Assembly (NCBI GenBank): GCA_021372865.1
Contig: JAJFTO010000019.1
Span: 124,001-188,000 of the forward strand
Direction of reading: 5' to 3'
Length of the DNA: 64,000 nt
DNA from: Porphyromonadaceae bacterium
GTDB taxonomy: Bacteria > Bacteroidota > Bacteroidia > Bacteroidales > Dysgonomonadaceae
Shown one piece after another: positions 37,587 through 46,873 of this stretch. The notes beneath the pieces were generated by a model. That model was not told the origin of the DNA. It made no database searches and saw only the letters and a program-made list of their open reading frames with translations. A program made the position numbers and the translations under genes. Every line of letters starts with the position of its first letter. Position 1 is the stretch's first letter.

Positions 37587-38204
37587 ATGTCAGCAATGAA
37601 ATCAACTTTTCTTTTTTTTTTACTTTTAACACTGGGCAGCGTTCTTTTCCTCTCTTCATGCAATCAGTTTAACAAACAAAGCAATAAGACTGATGTACGG
37701 AATTCAATTTCCGACGACACCATAAAACATATGGCGAACAATCCAACAGGCACGGATTTACATGAAAAGCTAATGAATTCATTCAGTGATGACTGGATGG
37801 AACGGGAATCGGATCCCAACCTTTATCCGAATTTTTACGGCGGTTCATTTATCGACAACAGTGGCATTTTTGTGATTGCCGTTACAGGCGACAGGAATCG
37901 ATATAAAGAGGAGTTGATTGCCCGGCTCGGAACAAACAACTTTAAAGTGGAAACAGTGCAATATTCTTATAAGCAGATGATGCAGGTAATGGATAAGATA
38001 GATGCTTTCCTGGTCGATGCCACCATCCCGGAGAGTCATCCCGTGGTGACACATTTTGCCGGAGCCTACCCCGATGTCATGGTAAACCGGGTAAAGGTAA
38101 ATCTGACAGTCGTAAGCAAAGAAATCACGGATGCCTTTAAAAAAGATATCTCAGATTCCCCCATCATTGTTTTTGAACAAGGAGAGATACCCGAATTGTT
38201 TTGA
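37587..38204 (+). CDS. Hypothetical lipoprotein
   Basis: A protein of 205 residues (202 if ATG 37596 is the start) with a clear lipoprotein signal ending LFLSSC. The mature part begins with a polar linker and then a compact domain (DNSGIFVIAVTGDRNRYKEELIARLGTNNFKVET). I do not recognise a family. It is alone on the plus strand between minus-strand genes, and its stop codon lies within the hairpin at 38185-38219. Confidence 0.7.
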   Translation: MSAMKSTFLFFLLLTLGSVLFLSSCNQFNKQSNKTDVRNSISDDTIKHMANNPTGTDLHEKLMNSFSDDWMERESDPNLYPNFYGGSFIDNSGIFVIAVTGDRNRYKEELIARLGTNNFKVETVQYSYKQMMQVMDKIDAFLVDATIPESHPVVTHFAGAYPDVMVNRVKVNLTVVSKEITDAFKKDISDSPIIVFEQGEIPELF

Positions 38205-38219
38205 AACAAACGGGTATCT
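38185..38219. terminator. Long hairpin between the lipoprotein gene and gcvP
   Basis: Outer stem AGATACCCG (38185-38193) / CGGGTATCT (38211-38219) with an inner complementary segment TTGTTT / AAACAA. The stop codon of the plus-strand lipoprotein gene sits inside. It lies between convergent genes and could serve both, although T-tracts are weak. Confidence 0.55.
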
Positions 38220-38247
38220 TCCGATTTATCTTTATTTGTTCAGATCG

Positions 38248-41100
38248 CTATTGCGTACAGAGGCATGATACAAGATTCCTGTCTCCATATGCGTTGTCTA
38301 CGCGTGCCACATTCACCCAGAATTTATTTTCAGATACGAAGGGAAGCGGAAATGCTGCTTTGCTTCGCGGGTATGCATGTTTCCACTCGTCCGCCGTCAC
38401 CTCGTACTGGGGATGGGGCGCATTCACCAGTACGTTGTCGTCTCTTGTATATTCGCCCCGTGATACTTCGATGATTTCTTCATGAATCTGTTTCATGGCA
38501 GCCACAAACCGGTCCAGTTCAGCCAGACTTTCACTCTCTGTGGGTTCAACCATCAGCGTGCCATGTACTGGAAAAGAGAGTGTGGGCGCATGATAACCAT
38601 AATCTATCAGTCGTTTTGCTATATCCGTTTCGGTGATACCCGACACCTCTTTCAGCCCCCTGCAATCAAGTATCAGTTCATGCCCCACTCTTCCGTGAAC
38701 ACCACGATAGACAATGCCGTATGCGTCGTTCAGCTTTTCGGCCAGGTAATTGGCGTTAAGAATGGCCGCTCCGGTAGCTTCTTTCAACCCTTCGGCTCCC
38801 ATCATACGAATGTAGGCATAGGTAATCTCAAGTACCCCGGCACTACCAAATGCGGCTGCTGACACCGTATTCCTGTTCGTTTCAAATGTTACAGGATGAC
38901 CTGGGAGAAAGGGAATCAGGTGTTCCGCCACACAGATGGGTCCCACACCGGGTCCGCCTCCACCGTGAGGAATGGCGAATGTTTTGTGCAGGTTCAGGTG
39001 GCACACGTCGGCACCAATGGTACCCGGATTGGTGTAACCCACCTGTGCATTCATGTTGGCTCCATCCATATACACCTGTCCTCCGGCTTCATGGATGAGT
39101 CGGCACATCTCTCGGATTTCTGTCTCAAAGATACCATGTGTGGAGGGATAAGTAATCATGTAGGCAGCCAGATTGTCGCGATGTTGTGCTATCTTGCTGC
39201 GCAGATCATCCATATCTACATTTCCTTTCGCATCGGTGGCCACCGTCACCGGCGTGAAGCCGGCCTGTGCGGCACTGGCAGGGTTTGTACCGTGTGCCGA
39301 TGCCGGGATAAGCACCACCTTGCGATATCCTTCACCCTTGCTTTCGTGATAAGCACCGATGGTGATCAGTCCGGTGTACTCGCCTGCTGCTCCCGAGTTG
39401 GGCTGCAGGCTGGTAGCAGCAAAACCTGTAATCTCCGCCAGCATCTCTTCCAGTTCATCGATCATCTGCCTGTAGCCTGTGGTCTGTTCCTCCGGAGCAA
39501 AGGGATGCATACGCTGTAAACCGGGTAATCCGAGCGGCAACAATTCCGACGCTGCATTCAGTTTCATCGTGCAGGAACCAAGCGAGATCATGGAATGAGC
39601 CAGGGAAATATCTTTACGTTCCAGTTGCTTGATGTAACGCATTAGTTCGGTTTCCGTATGATAATTTTGAAAGGTGGGGTGTTTCAGGAAGTCCGATTTT
39701 CGGAGATGTAATTCCTTCAATGTGATTTTCTCAGGCAAGTCGTCTATCATAAAAACCTTTGAACTGCCCGCAGCCATTGCAAAAACAGCCAGCAGTTCAT
39801 GCACCTTGTAATCATTGGTAGTTTCATCGATACTAATACCAATCTCTCCGCTTTTAAAATAACGCAGATTGATGGATCTCACCTCTGCGTTTTCCCGGAT
39901 ATCCTGAGCGGATATCCCTTCGGGTAATTCTATTTTCAGGGTATCGAAGAAATTTTTATTGAGTTGCTTAAAACCCAACTCTTTCAGTTCATCGCTCACA
40001 TGGGAAGCCACAGAATGAATACGGCGGGCAATCTCTTTCAAGCCTTCGGGACCGTGATAAACGGCATAAAAAGAGGACATGGTTGCCAGTAGCGCCTGTG
40101 CAGTACAGATATTTGAAGTGGCTTTTTCCCGTTTGATATGTTGTTCACGCGTTTGCAGTGCCATGCGATACGCTTCTTTACCATATGCATCTTTCGAAAT
40201 ACCGATAATACGTCCCGGCATGGAACGCTTGAACTCTTCCCTTGCAGCGAAGAAAGCAGCGGAAGGACCGCCATAAAACATGGGTATGCCAAATCGCTGA
40301 CTGCTGCCGAAAGCAATATCGGCCCCCCATTCGCCTGGAGGAGTAAGCAATACAAGTGCCATCAAATCGGTCGCCACAGCCACCTTACAATCTGCTTCGT
40401 GTGCTTTTTTCACCAAATCGCGATAATCTTCTACGTTTCCGTCTCCATCGGGATATTGGAGAATCATTCCAAAACAGGGCTGTCCAAAAGTAAAGGTTTT
40501 CCAATCTCCTATAATAATCTCAATTCCAGCATAATGCATTCTGGTTTGTAACACTGCCAATGTTTGAGGAAAGATCCGTTCATCCACAAACAAAGTTTCC
40601 ACATTGTTTTTTACCTGTTCACGGCTACGCAGTCCGTACATCATGGTAGCCGCTTCGGCGGCGGCGGTGGCTTCATCGAGCAGAGAACAGTTAGAGAGAG
40701 GCAGTGCGGTGAGTTCACTTACTACTGTCTGAAAGTTTAACAATGCTTCCAGCCGTCCCTGTGATATTTCTGCCTGATAAGGAGTATAGGATGTGTACCA
40801 CACCGGATTCTCGAACACGTTGCGGTAAATGGCTGCAGGAGTGATGTTGTCATACCATCCCATTCCAATATAGGAAGTAAATACCTGATTCCGGGATGCT
40901 ATTTGAGCAATTTCTTCAGCATATTCCTGCTCGGATAACGGGGCGGGAAGTGACAAGGGTTCCGATAGGCGAATATCTGCAGGGATTGTCTGATTGATCA
41001 ACTCCTCAACAGAATTTATTCCGAGAGATTTGAGCATCATTTCTTTTTCGGATTCCGATATCCCCACATGACGATTTTTAAATTGTTCCATTTTCAACAT
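38248..41100 (-). CDS. gcvP: Glycine dehydrogenase (decarboxylating), P protein
   Basis: PLP enzyme of the glycine cleavage system that decarboxylates glycine and passes the aminomethyl group to the lipoyl H protein. The 950-residue protein is the fused, full-length form. The PLP-binding Lys is in [19 protein letters not shown]. The N-terminal half carries [23 protein letters not shown] and the C-terminal half ends with [16 protein letters not shown] and [26 protein letters not shown]-type residues (here NLVSCLCTQ). A second in-frame ATG at 41091 is also possible. gcvT and gcvH are not in the window. Confidence 0.97.
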   Translation of the reverse strand: [950 protein letters not shown]

Positions 41101-41136
41101 AATGAACGATATGATTTTTTATTGATCTTCAGATTG

Positions 41137-41787
41137 TTATCTTCCACCGACAAAAGGATTGTCGGCTTTTTCCTGCCCAATAGCGGTCGAGGGTCCGTGA
41201 CCGGGATAGACCCGCGTTTCCGCAGGTAGTGTGAAAAGCTTTGTTTTTATGCCTTCCACCAGTGTATTGAAATCGCCTCCAGCCAGGTCTGTACGCCCAA
41301 TGCCCGAATGAAACAATACATCTCCACTAAAAAGGACGTTTTCAGCCCTATTATGAAACACCACACTTCCGGGTGAATGTCCGGGCAGATGAATTACCTC
41401 GAGCATCTGATTACCAAAGGTAAGCTGATCCCCTTCCTGCAGGAACCTGCCTATATCGGGCCTGTAATTGTTATTTACATTCGGAAGACCAAACAAATGC
41501 ATTTGTACGGGTATATCTTCCAAAAGAAACTCATCGGCCTGATGGCAGGATAAAGACAGTCCAAACTGTGCAGCCATCCGGTTGACGCCAAAAAGGTGGT
41601 CGAAGTGTAAATGCGTGTTGATTAGGTGCTTAACCACAAAATCATGATCCAGGATATAATTAAGCAATATTTCCCATTCATCGGCATAAAAACAGGCTGC
41701 ATCGATCACAACACACTCTTTTGTTTCGTCGGAAAGTACGTAGGTATTCACACCCAACGGATTGAATTCAAAAGTTTTAATTTTCAT
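41137..41787 (-). CDS. Glyoxalase-II-like metallo-beta-lactamase-fold hydrolase
   Basis: A 216-residue protein with the metal motif THLHFDH, then LPGHSPGSVVFH, FSGDVLFHSGIGRTDLAGGD and a final VYPGHGPSTAIGQEK, all hydroxyacylglutathione-hydrolase-like. It probably hydrolyses thioesters or related compounds; glutathione is doubtful in this phylum. ATG 41787 (MKIKTFEFNPLG) is preferred to the upstream TTG at 41802. It has a TATTTTTG -7 box and lies 37 bp upstream of gcvP. Confidence 0.88.
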   Translation of the reverse strand: MKIKTFEFNPLGVNTYVLSDETKECVVIDAACFYADEWEILLNYILDHDFVVKHLINTHLHFDHLFGVNRMAAQFGLSLSCHQADEFLLEDIPVQMHLFGLPNVNNNYRPDIGRFLQEGDQLTFGNQMLEVIHLPGHSPGSVVFHNRAENVLFSGDVLFHSGIGRTDLAGGDFNTLVEGIKTKLFTLPAETRVYPGHGPSTAIGQEKADNPFVGGR

Positions 41788-41816
41788 AAAAAGAGGTTGC
41801 AAGAGGATATTCAGGA

Positions 41817-41824
41817 CAAAAATA
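41817..41824 (-). promoter_or_regulatory. -7 box of the glyoxalase-II-like gene (and possibly gcvP)
   Basis: TATTTTTG on the minus strand, 30 bp upstream of ATG 41787. Because gcvP follows by 37 bp it may serve both genes. Confidence 0.4.
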
Positions 41825-41869
41825 GCACTTTCTTTTGGAATAATCCTGCTCGGGCTGCAGATAAAAAGA

Positions 41870-42493
41870 TCAGCTCAGTGAGACATACACCAGCTTCTTG
41901 GTTTGAAAGAAAGGCTCTGAAAAATATTTTGAGAGTAAAATTTCATCGGCCATCCTTTTATAAGGTTGAATCTCAGCTGTCAGGTCCCCACCCTTCAGGC
42001 AGATAATTCCATTGGGAAGAGCATTTATCTGTTCGGATGCAATGTTTTTTCGGGTTACTTTGATAAGGTCCGGCAAAGGCATGACTGCTCTGCTTACGAT
42101 AAAATGAAACTTTCTCTTTTCGTCCTCCACACGGGTGTGTACTACCTCCACGTTAGAGAGTCCGATCGCTTGCGCCACGGCTCCGGCCACCCTGATTTTT
42201 TTTCCAATACTGTCGACCAACAGGAAATTCACATCAGGGAAAAAAATAGCAAGGGGTATTCCCGGGAATCCCCCGCCCGTACCCACGTCCATAATGCGGG
42301 TACCCGGAACAAATGAAATATACCTTGCAATGGAAAGCGAATGGAGCACATGATGCAGGGCCAGGTTTCCAATATCTTTTCTGGAAATCACATTAATCTT
42401 TTCATTCCAATCGGCATACAATCCTTCAAGCGCATCAAGCTGCTCTTTTTGTAACGCTGTAAGGGCTGGAAAATAGGTCTTGATATCTTTCAC
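41870..42493 (-). CDS. rsmG: 16S rRNA (guanine(527)-N7)-methyltransferase
   Basis: SAM-dependent methyltransferase that makes m7G527 in the 530 loop of 16S rRNA. The 207-residue protein has the SAM motif MDVGTGGGFPGIPLAIFFP and the following LLVDSIGKKIRV, and the motif FIVSRAVMPL. Loss of this gene gives low-level streptomycin resistance in other bacteria. Its start overlaps the stop of the upstream DUF3298 lipoprotein gene by 4 bp, so the two are coupled. Confidence 0.95.
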   Translation of the reverse strand: MKDIKTYFPALTALQKEQLDALEGLYADWNEKINVISRKDIGNLALHHVLHSLSIARYISFVPGTRIMDVGTGGGFPGIPLAIFFPDVNFLLVDSIGKKIRVAGAVAQAIGLSNVEVVHTRVEDEKRKFHFIVSRAVMPLPDLIKVTRKNIASEQINALPNGIICLKGGDLTAEIQPYKRMADEILLSKYFSEPFFQTKKLVYVSLS

Positions 42494-43392
42494 TGCAAAC
42501 CAGCCAGTTTATATATAACAGTATTTTCTTTCAATAGAGAACGAATTGCTGAATAAGGTATAAATACCTGCGGGGCATCCAGCTGATAAGCCGAGTACTC
42601 TCCTTTGTTGTAGGTGTAAATAATTCCTTTTTCGTTCAACAGAAAATTCCGGTTGGGAATGATTTCCTGGATCCCAAAGAAACCCAGTTCTTCGAGTTCA
42701 GAAATTGTTTTTACATTATTCTGATCAAGCAAAGAATTGATAATCAAGCTTTGCATGGCAGAATCATATCCTGTGTTGAAAATATCACTTTCTGTCACCT
42801 GGTTGCCATTGTTTAAATTGATTACATAGTTGCGGTAAGAATTGTAAGACGTGGCACCATCTTTATTGTTCGATTGCTTTACCTGAAACGCAATGAGCCC
42901 GTATTGATTATAAACAATCGAATCGGACAGGCTTTCATAATAGGAATAAAAAGTATCCTTCACCTCGTGTTCGCTGTCAGAGATATCTATTCCGGGGATA
43001 AGGGTATTCAGTTCCATGATGTCTTTTGCAGTTTCCCTGTATGTAACGGCATCGGCATTGTAGTTTTTAATAAAGTTTTCCACATACGCATCTGCAGCAA
43101 GTGCCGGTGCAAGCGCATTGTAGAAGTCCCCGAATGTTTGTCTCACAAAAAAACGTTGCAAACTGTCCATAATGGCCCTGGAAGCGGTCGCCGGATATAC
43201 AAACTGTACATGTATGTCACAAAACGGTTTCGAGGTATCGCCTTCGAGATGAGATCTTTCATGTACATTGATGGTGTCGAAACCGATATGATTCTCTGCA
43301 CGAAACCTACTACGCCCAGCGCTGCTACACGCAGTAAACAGCACAATCAATACCGCCAGCAAAAAAAGATTATTTTTTCCTATTCCCTCCAT
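42490..43392 (-). CDS. DUF3298-like lipoprotein (diverged paralogue)
   Basis: A 300-residue protein with lipobox FTAC. It follows the same plan as the 281-residue protein at 20051-20896: a DUF4163-like region with CDIHVQFVYPATASRAIMDSL aligning to ADVNVAFIYPVQFRDEASLARL, and an ending LLNEKGIIYTYNKGEYSAYQ aligning to LNREGIHYTYNQYEIAPYS. The GGAHG signature is replaced by KDGATSYNS, so the site may have changed. ATG 43392 is chosen because the -7 box at 43411-43418 excludes the frame start at 43413. It overlaps rsmG by 4 bp. Confidence 0.78.
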   Translation of the reverse strand: MEGIGKNNLFLLAVLIVLFTACSSAGRSRFRAENHIGFDTINVHERSHLEGDTSKPFCDIHVQFVYPATASRAIMDSLQRFFVRQTFGDFYNALAPALAADAYVENFIKNYNADAVTYRETAKDIMELNTLIPGIDISDSEHEVKDTFYSYYESLSDSIVYNQYGLIAFQVKQSNNKDGATSYNSYRNYVINLNNGNQVTESDIFNTGYDSAMQSLIINSLLDQNNVKTISELEELGFFGIQEIIPNRNFLLNEKGIIYTYNKGEYSAYQLDAPQVFIPYSAIRSLLKENTVIYKLAGLQ

Positions 43393-43410
43393 ACATGCAC
43401 AAATGAATGA

Positions 43411-43418
43411 CAAAATTA
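43411..43418 (-). promoter_or_regulatory. -7 box of the DUF3298-like lipoprotein and rsmG unit
   Basis: TAATTTTG on the minus strand, giving a very short leader of about 12 nt to ATG 43392. Confidence 0.4.
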
Positions 43419-43461
43419 AATATTTTATCGGGACATCTGTCTATTTTTTATAAAATTCCAC

Positions 43462-43491
43462 AAAAAAGAGGATACAAAGTTCTGTATCCTC
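43462..43491 (-). terminator. Terminator of cydAB
   Basis: Stem AGGATACA (43469-43476) / TGTATCCT (43483-43490). On the minus strand it is followed by CTTTTTTG. It lies about 60 bp past the cydB stop codon. Confidence 0.75.
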
Positions 43492-43551
43492 CTCTGAAAA
43501 TCATTGCTCCAGTCATCCTGTTTCAAAGACAACCCTAAATGATTCGTGAAA

Positions 43552-44706
43552 TCAATACGCGTTTCCATCGGTATTCAGTTCTTCCATGCCCAGTCTCTTT
43601 TTCTCCAGTGCGCTCCAGGCATAGATGATGTAACCAATGACCACTGGTACAAAGAGTGAAACCACTGCCATCGCAGTGAGGGTGAATTCACTCGATGAGG
43701 AGTTTCCCAGCGTGAGTGAACTTTGCAGATCGGTGGAAGAGGGATAATAGGCCGTATTGTTATAGCCGGTAATCAGCAAAAGCATGGTCACGGTAACGAT
43801 GGTTCCGGCACCGGCAAACCAGATACCTTTTTTGAATTGTGGACTGAAAACAGTTTTAAATGTACCATATAAGACAGCAACGACACCCAGAATGAACAAC
43901 ACCATGATCCATGGCATATCCATGAAATTATGCAGATATTTCATTTTCTCGAGTGAAACAGCCCTGGTGACAGGATCCACAGCATATCCTACATCAAATA
44001 ATGTCCATATCAGAAAAACAAGGAAAAACAATAAAAAAGGCACACCGTTATAGAGTACAAACTTACGCGATCTATTTTCCAGAACTTCATGCCGGAGCCG
44101 GTTCACAAAAAAGAGACTGGCCAGTGTGCGGGCCAGAAATAACACTGCAAAACCCAGACAAAGATTCCGGAGATTAGCAAGTGATTCTAGTCCGTGAAGC
44201 GGATTTTGCCATTGGCTGATGACTGCTCCGGAGATCCCCAGACCGGCAATGTTTCCCTTGCCCACCGTAAAATCGGAGCCTGTAAAGAAAGTAGCGACCA
44301 ACACGCCCAGTAAAAATGTGCCCAACACCCCGTTCAGAAAAAGAAAAGTACGGTACACGCGGGGGCCAAAAATATTGCCCGGTTTCGACTGAAACTCATA
44401 AGAAACCGCTTGCAGCACAAAGCAAAAGAGCAGGATCATCCAGGCCCAGTAAGCACCGCCAAAGCTGGTAGAATAAAATAATGGGAAAGAAGCAAAAAAG
44501 GCGCCGCCAAATGTTACCAACGTAGTAAATGTATATTCCCACTTCCGACCGAGTGCATTGATCAGCAGTTTTTTTTCATCCTCCTTTCTGGAAAGGGAAC
44601 CGAGCATCGACTGTCCTCCCTGGACAAAAAGCAGAAAAACAAGCAGTCCTCCCAGGAGCGACATGATAAACCACCAGTATTGTTGTAGAAATTCATATGT
44701 AATCAT
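43552..44706 (-). CDS. cydB: Cytochrome bd ubiquinol oxidase subunit II
   Basis: Membrane subunit of the cytochrome bd oxidase, 384 residues with eight or nine predicted transmembrane helices. The N-terminal YEFLQQYWWFIMSLLGGLLVFLLFVQGGQ and the segment TTLVTFGGAFFASFPLFYSTSFGGAYW are typical. It forms the quinol oxidase with CydA and keeps oxygen low. It lies 30 bp downstream of cydA. No cydC, cydD or cydX is evident next to it. Confidence 0.96.
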   Translation of the reverse strand: MITYEFLQQYWWFIMSLLGGLLVFLLFVQGGQSMLGSLSRKEDEKKLLINALGRKWEYTFTTLVTFGGAFFASFPLFYSTSFGGAYWAWMILLFCFVLQAVSYEFQSKPGNIFGPRVYRTFLFLNGVLGTFLLGVLVATFFTGSDFTVGKGNIAGLGISGAVISQWQNPLHGLESLANLRNLCLGFAVLFLARTLASLFFVNRLRHEVLENRSRKFVLYNGVPFLLFFLVFLIWTLFDVGYAVDPVTRAVSLEKMKYLHNFMDMPWIMVLFILGVVAVLYGTFKTVFSPQFKKGIWFAGAGTIVTVTMLLLITGYNNTAYYPSSTDLQSSLTLGNSSSSEFTLTAMAVVSLFVPVVIGYIIYAWSALEKKRLGMEELNTDGNAY

Positions 44707-44736
44707 TGTACTTTTTTTTTAACTGTGCAACTTCTT

Positions 44737-46308
44737 TTATTGTTCGGGTTGATGCTCGGACGAGAGCGGAGCAGGGCCCTTCTTTATCTGTTTTACCATG
44801 ATGGTCGCCTCTGCGGCAAGTAAACCGGTAAAAATCAACGCAAACAAAATAAAAGTGGTGATAATATTTCCTGCAGATACTGCCGAAGCAGAAATCTGCA
44901 CAGGCAGGATGTCCTGAATAGTCCAGGGTTGCCGTCCCACTTCTGCCACGATCCACCCCAACTGGGTCGCAATAAAGGAAAGGGGAATACTCCACAAAGC
45001 GACATATTGCAGCCACCGGGTACTGCTCATTTTCTTTCTGTAGAGATAATACAGCACCACTGTGAAGAGCAATATGAAAAAAATTCCGATCATTACCATC
45101 AGATGAAAACTATAGTAGGTCAACGGTATATCGGGAATCAGGTCCTCGCCGGTCTCAAGGTATCCATAACCAAAGTGAGCATAGTTATCCTTGAGAATTG
45201 CCTCATGGCTGGCCACTTCGTCAACACGTCCATCTTTCCTTGCAACCATTTGATCTGCAAGTGCCTGAATGGCTATTTCTCCGCGAACTTTACGTTCCTC
45301 AAAAGAGAGCGCCGTTGTTCCGTCTGGAAGTGCATACCCTCCGTCGATAATGTCTTTCACTCCCGGTACAAAAGCATTCGGGTCGCGATAAGCCAAGAAT
45401 GAGAGAAGTTTGGGTATCTCCACATTGAGAATATAAGGTTTTACCTCATCATTGTACGCTGTTTTGTTGGGATTTAATATACCAAAAGCCGAAAGGCCCG
45501 CACCTTCTTTGCCCTCGTACAATCCTTCCATTGCCGCCAGCTTCATTGGTTGTTTTTGTGCTACCTGATAGGCAGAGCCGTCACCGGTGACGGCAAGCAT
45601 CACAAAGCCGACAAGCCCCACAAGTGCCGCAATCCTTAAACTTTGAATGGCAAATTCTGTATGCCGCTTTTTTAGAAGATACCATCCCGACACCCCCGCC
45701 ACGAAAGATGCACCCACAGCCCAACAGGAGAAGACCGCGTGGAGAAACTTGTTGTAAGCTACCGGAGAAAGTACCACTGCCCAGAAATCGACCATTTCAT
45801 TACGCACCGTGTTTGGATTGAACTCCATTCCCACAGGATATTGCATCCACGCATTGGCAACCAGTATCCAGAAAGCAGACAGTGTTGCTCCCACAAAGAC
45901 AAGCCATGTGGAGGCCAGATGTGCTTTTTTACTTACCCTGTTCCAACCAAAAAACATGACGGAGATAAATGTGGCTTCCAGAAAAAATGCGACAATGCCC
46001 TCAATGGCGAGAGGGGCGCCGAAAATATCACCCACAAACCAACTGTAATTCGACCAGTTTGTGCCGAACTGAAACTCCAGAATAATTCCAGTGGCCACAC
46101 CAATGGCAAAGTTAATACCGAAAATCTTTTGCCAGAAACGGGTTGTCTGCTTCCATTTTTCATCGCCTGTTTTTACGTAAATACTCTCCATGATTGCCAT
46201 GATGAGTCCCAGGCCGATGGTAAGGGGGACAAATATCCAGTGATAGCCGGCAGTGAGCGCAAACTGTGCTCTCGCCCAATTTACAGCAGATATACTTAAC
46301 AGATCCAT
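44737..46308 (-). CDS. cydA: Cytochrome bd ubiquinol oxidase subunit I
   Basis: Heme-bearing subunit of the high-affinity terminal oxidase, 523 residues. The N-terminal RAQFALTAGYHWIFVPLTIGL contains a heme b595-type His. The Q-loop begins at QKQPMKLAAMEGLYEGKEGAG and is long, with about 120 residues up to LTYYSFHLMVMIGIF, so it is the CydA-L type. GRQPWTIQDILPVQIS near the C-terminus is also typical. It reduces oxygen at nanomolar levels, which fits an anaerobe that tolerates trace oxygen. Confidence 0.97.
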   Translation of the reverse strand: MDLLSISAVNWARAQFALTAGYHWIFVPLTIGLGLIMAIMESIYVKTGDEKWKQTTRFWQKIFGINFAIGVATGIILEFQFGTNWSNYSWFVGDIFGAPLAIEGIVAFFLEATFISVMFFGWNRVSKKAHLASTWLVFVGATLSAFWILVANAWMQYPVGMEFNPNTVRNEMVDFWAVVLSPVAYNKFLHAVFSCWAVGASFVAGVSGWYLLKKRHTEFAIQSLRIAALVGLVGFVMLAVTGDGSAYQVAQKQPMKLAAMEGLYEGKEGAGLSAFGILNPNKTAYNDEVKPYILNVEIPKLLSFLAYRDPNAFVPGVKDIIDGGYALPDGTTALSFEERKVRGEIAIQALADQMVARKDGRVDEVASHEAILKDNYAHFGYGYLETGEDLIPDIPLTYYSFHLMVMIGIFFILLFTVVLYYLYRKKMSSTRWLQYVALWSIPLSFIATQLGWIVAEVGRQPWTIQDILPVQISASAVSAGNIITTFILFALIFTGLLAAEATIMVKQIKKGPAPLSSEHQPEQ

Positions 46309-46426
46309 ATATTTTTCAGATTAAACATATTAATTTTCATATACTTTCCTCCAATGGTCCGTTTTGAACCGGTTAAACTTATGGAAGGTTTTGATAATTG
46401 TTGCTGTGATTAAAAAGAATATCCAC

Positions 46427-46735
46427 TCAGGCCTGTCCTATTCCCCCTATAGGTGGTAAAAAACCGGGATCGGCCTGAAGGCGGATGGTTCCGTTTTGTT
46501 GCTCAAACTTGTCTATATTGTCTTTCAGCGCCATGAACAATCTTTTTGTATGTTCCGGCGTAAGAATAATTCTGGATTTGACTTTAGCTTTCGGCAACCC
46601 GGGTACAATACGAATGAAATCAACCACAAACTCTGAGGTTGAATGTGAAATAACTGCCAGATTAGAATAAATACCCTGAGCAATCTCGTCACTCAACTCT
46701 ATCTGAATCTCATTATCCTGATTGAATTTTTCCAT
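46427..46735 (-). CDS. DUF3467 protein
   Basis: A 102-residue cytoplasmic protein that matches the DUF3467 family: EIAQGIYSNLAVISHSTSEFVVDFIRIVPG, then KVKSRIILTPEHTKRLFMALKDNIDKFE and a Pro/Gly-rich C-terminus (FLPPIGGIGQA). It is widespread in Bacteroidota and often near RNA polymerase genes, but here it sits upstream of cydA. Function is unknown. Confidence 0.85.
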   Translation of the reverse strand: MEKFNQDNEIQIELSDEIAQGIYSNLAVISHSTSEFVVDFIRIVPGLPKAKVKSRIILTPEHTKRLFMALKDNIDKFEQQNGTIRLQADPGFLPPIGGIGQA

Positions 46736-46873
46736 AACAAACTGTGAATTTATAGTTATTTATAAATGTTATAAATAGAATATGAACAAAGAAAATTAAT
46801 TTTTCTTTATCTACAAAAGAAAAGCATGATATTCTTGAAATTTTTCTTTAATTTTCAATCCGATTTTTTTAGA

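Noticed and set aside
38896..39519. Open frame (207 codons) opposite gcvP
   Set aside because: It is a shadow of the highly conserved gcvP coding region.
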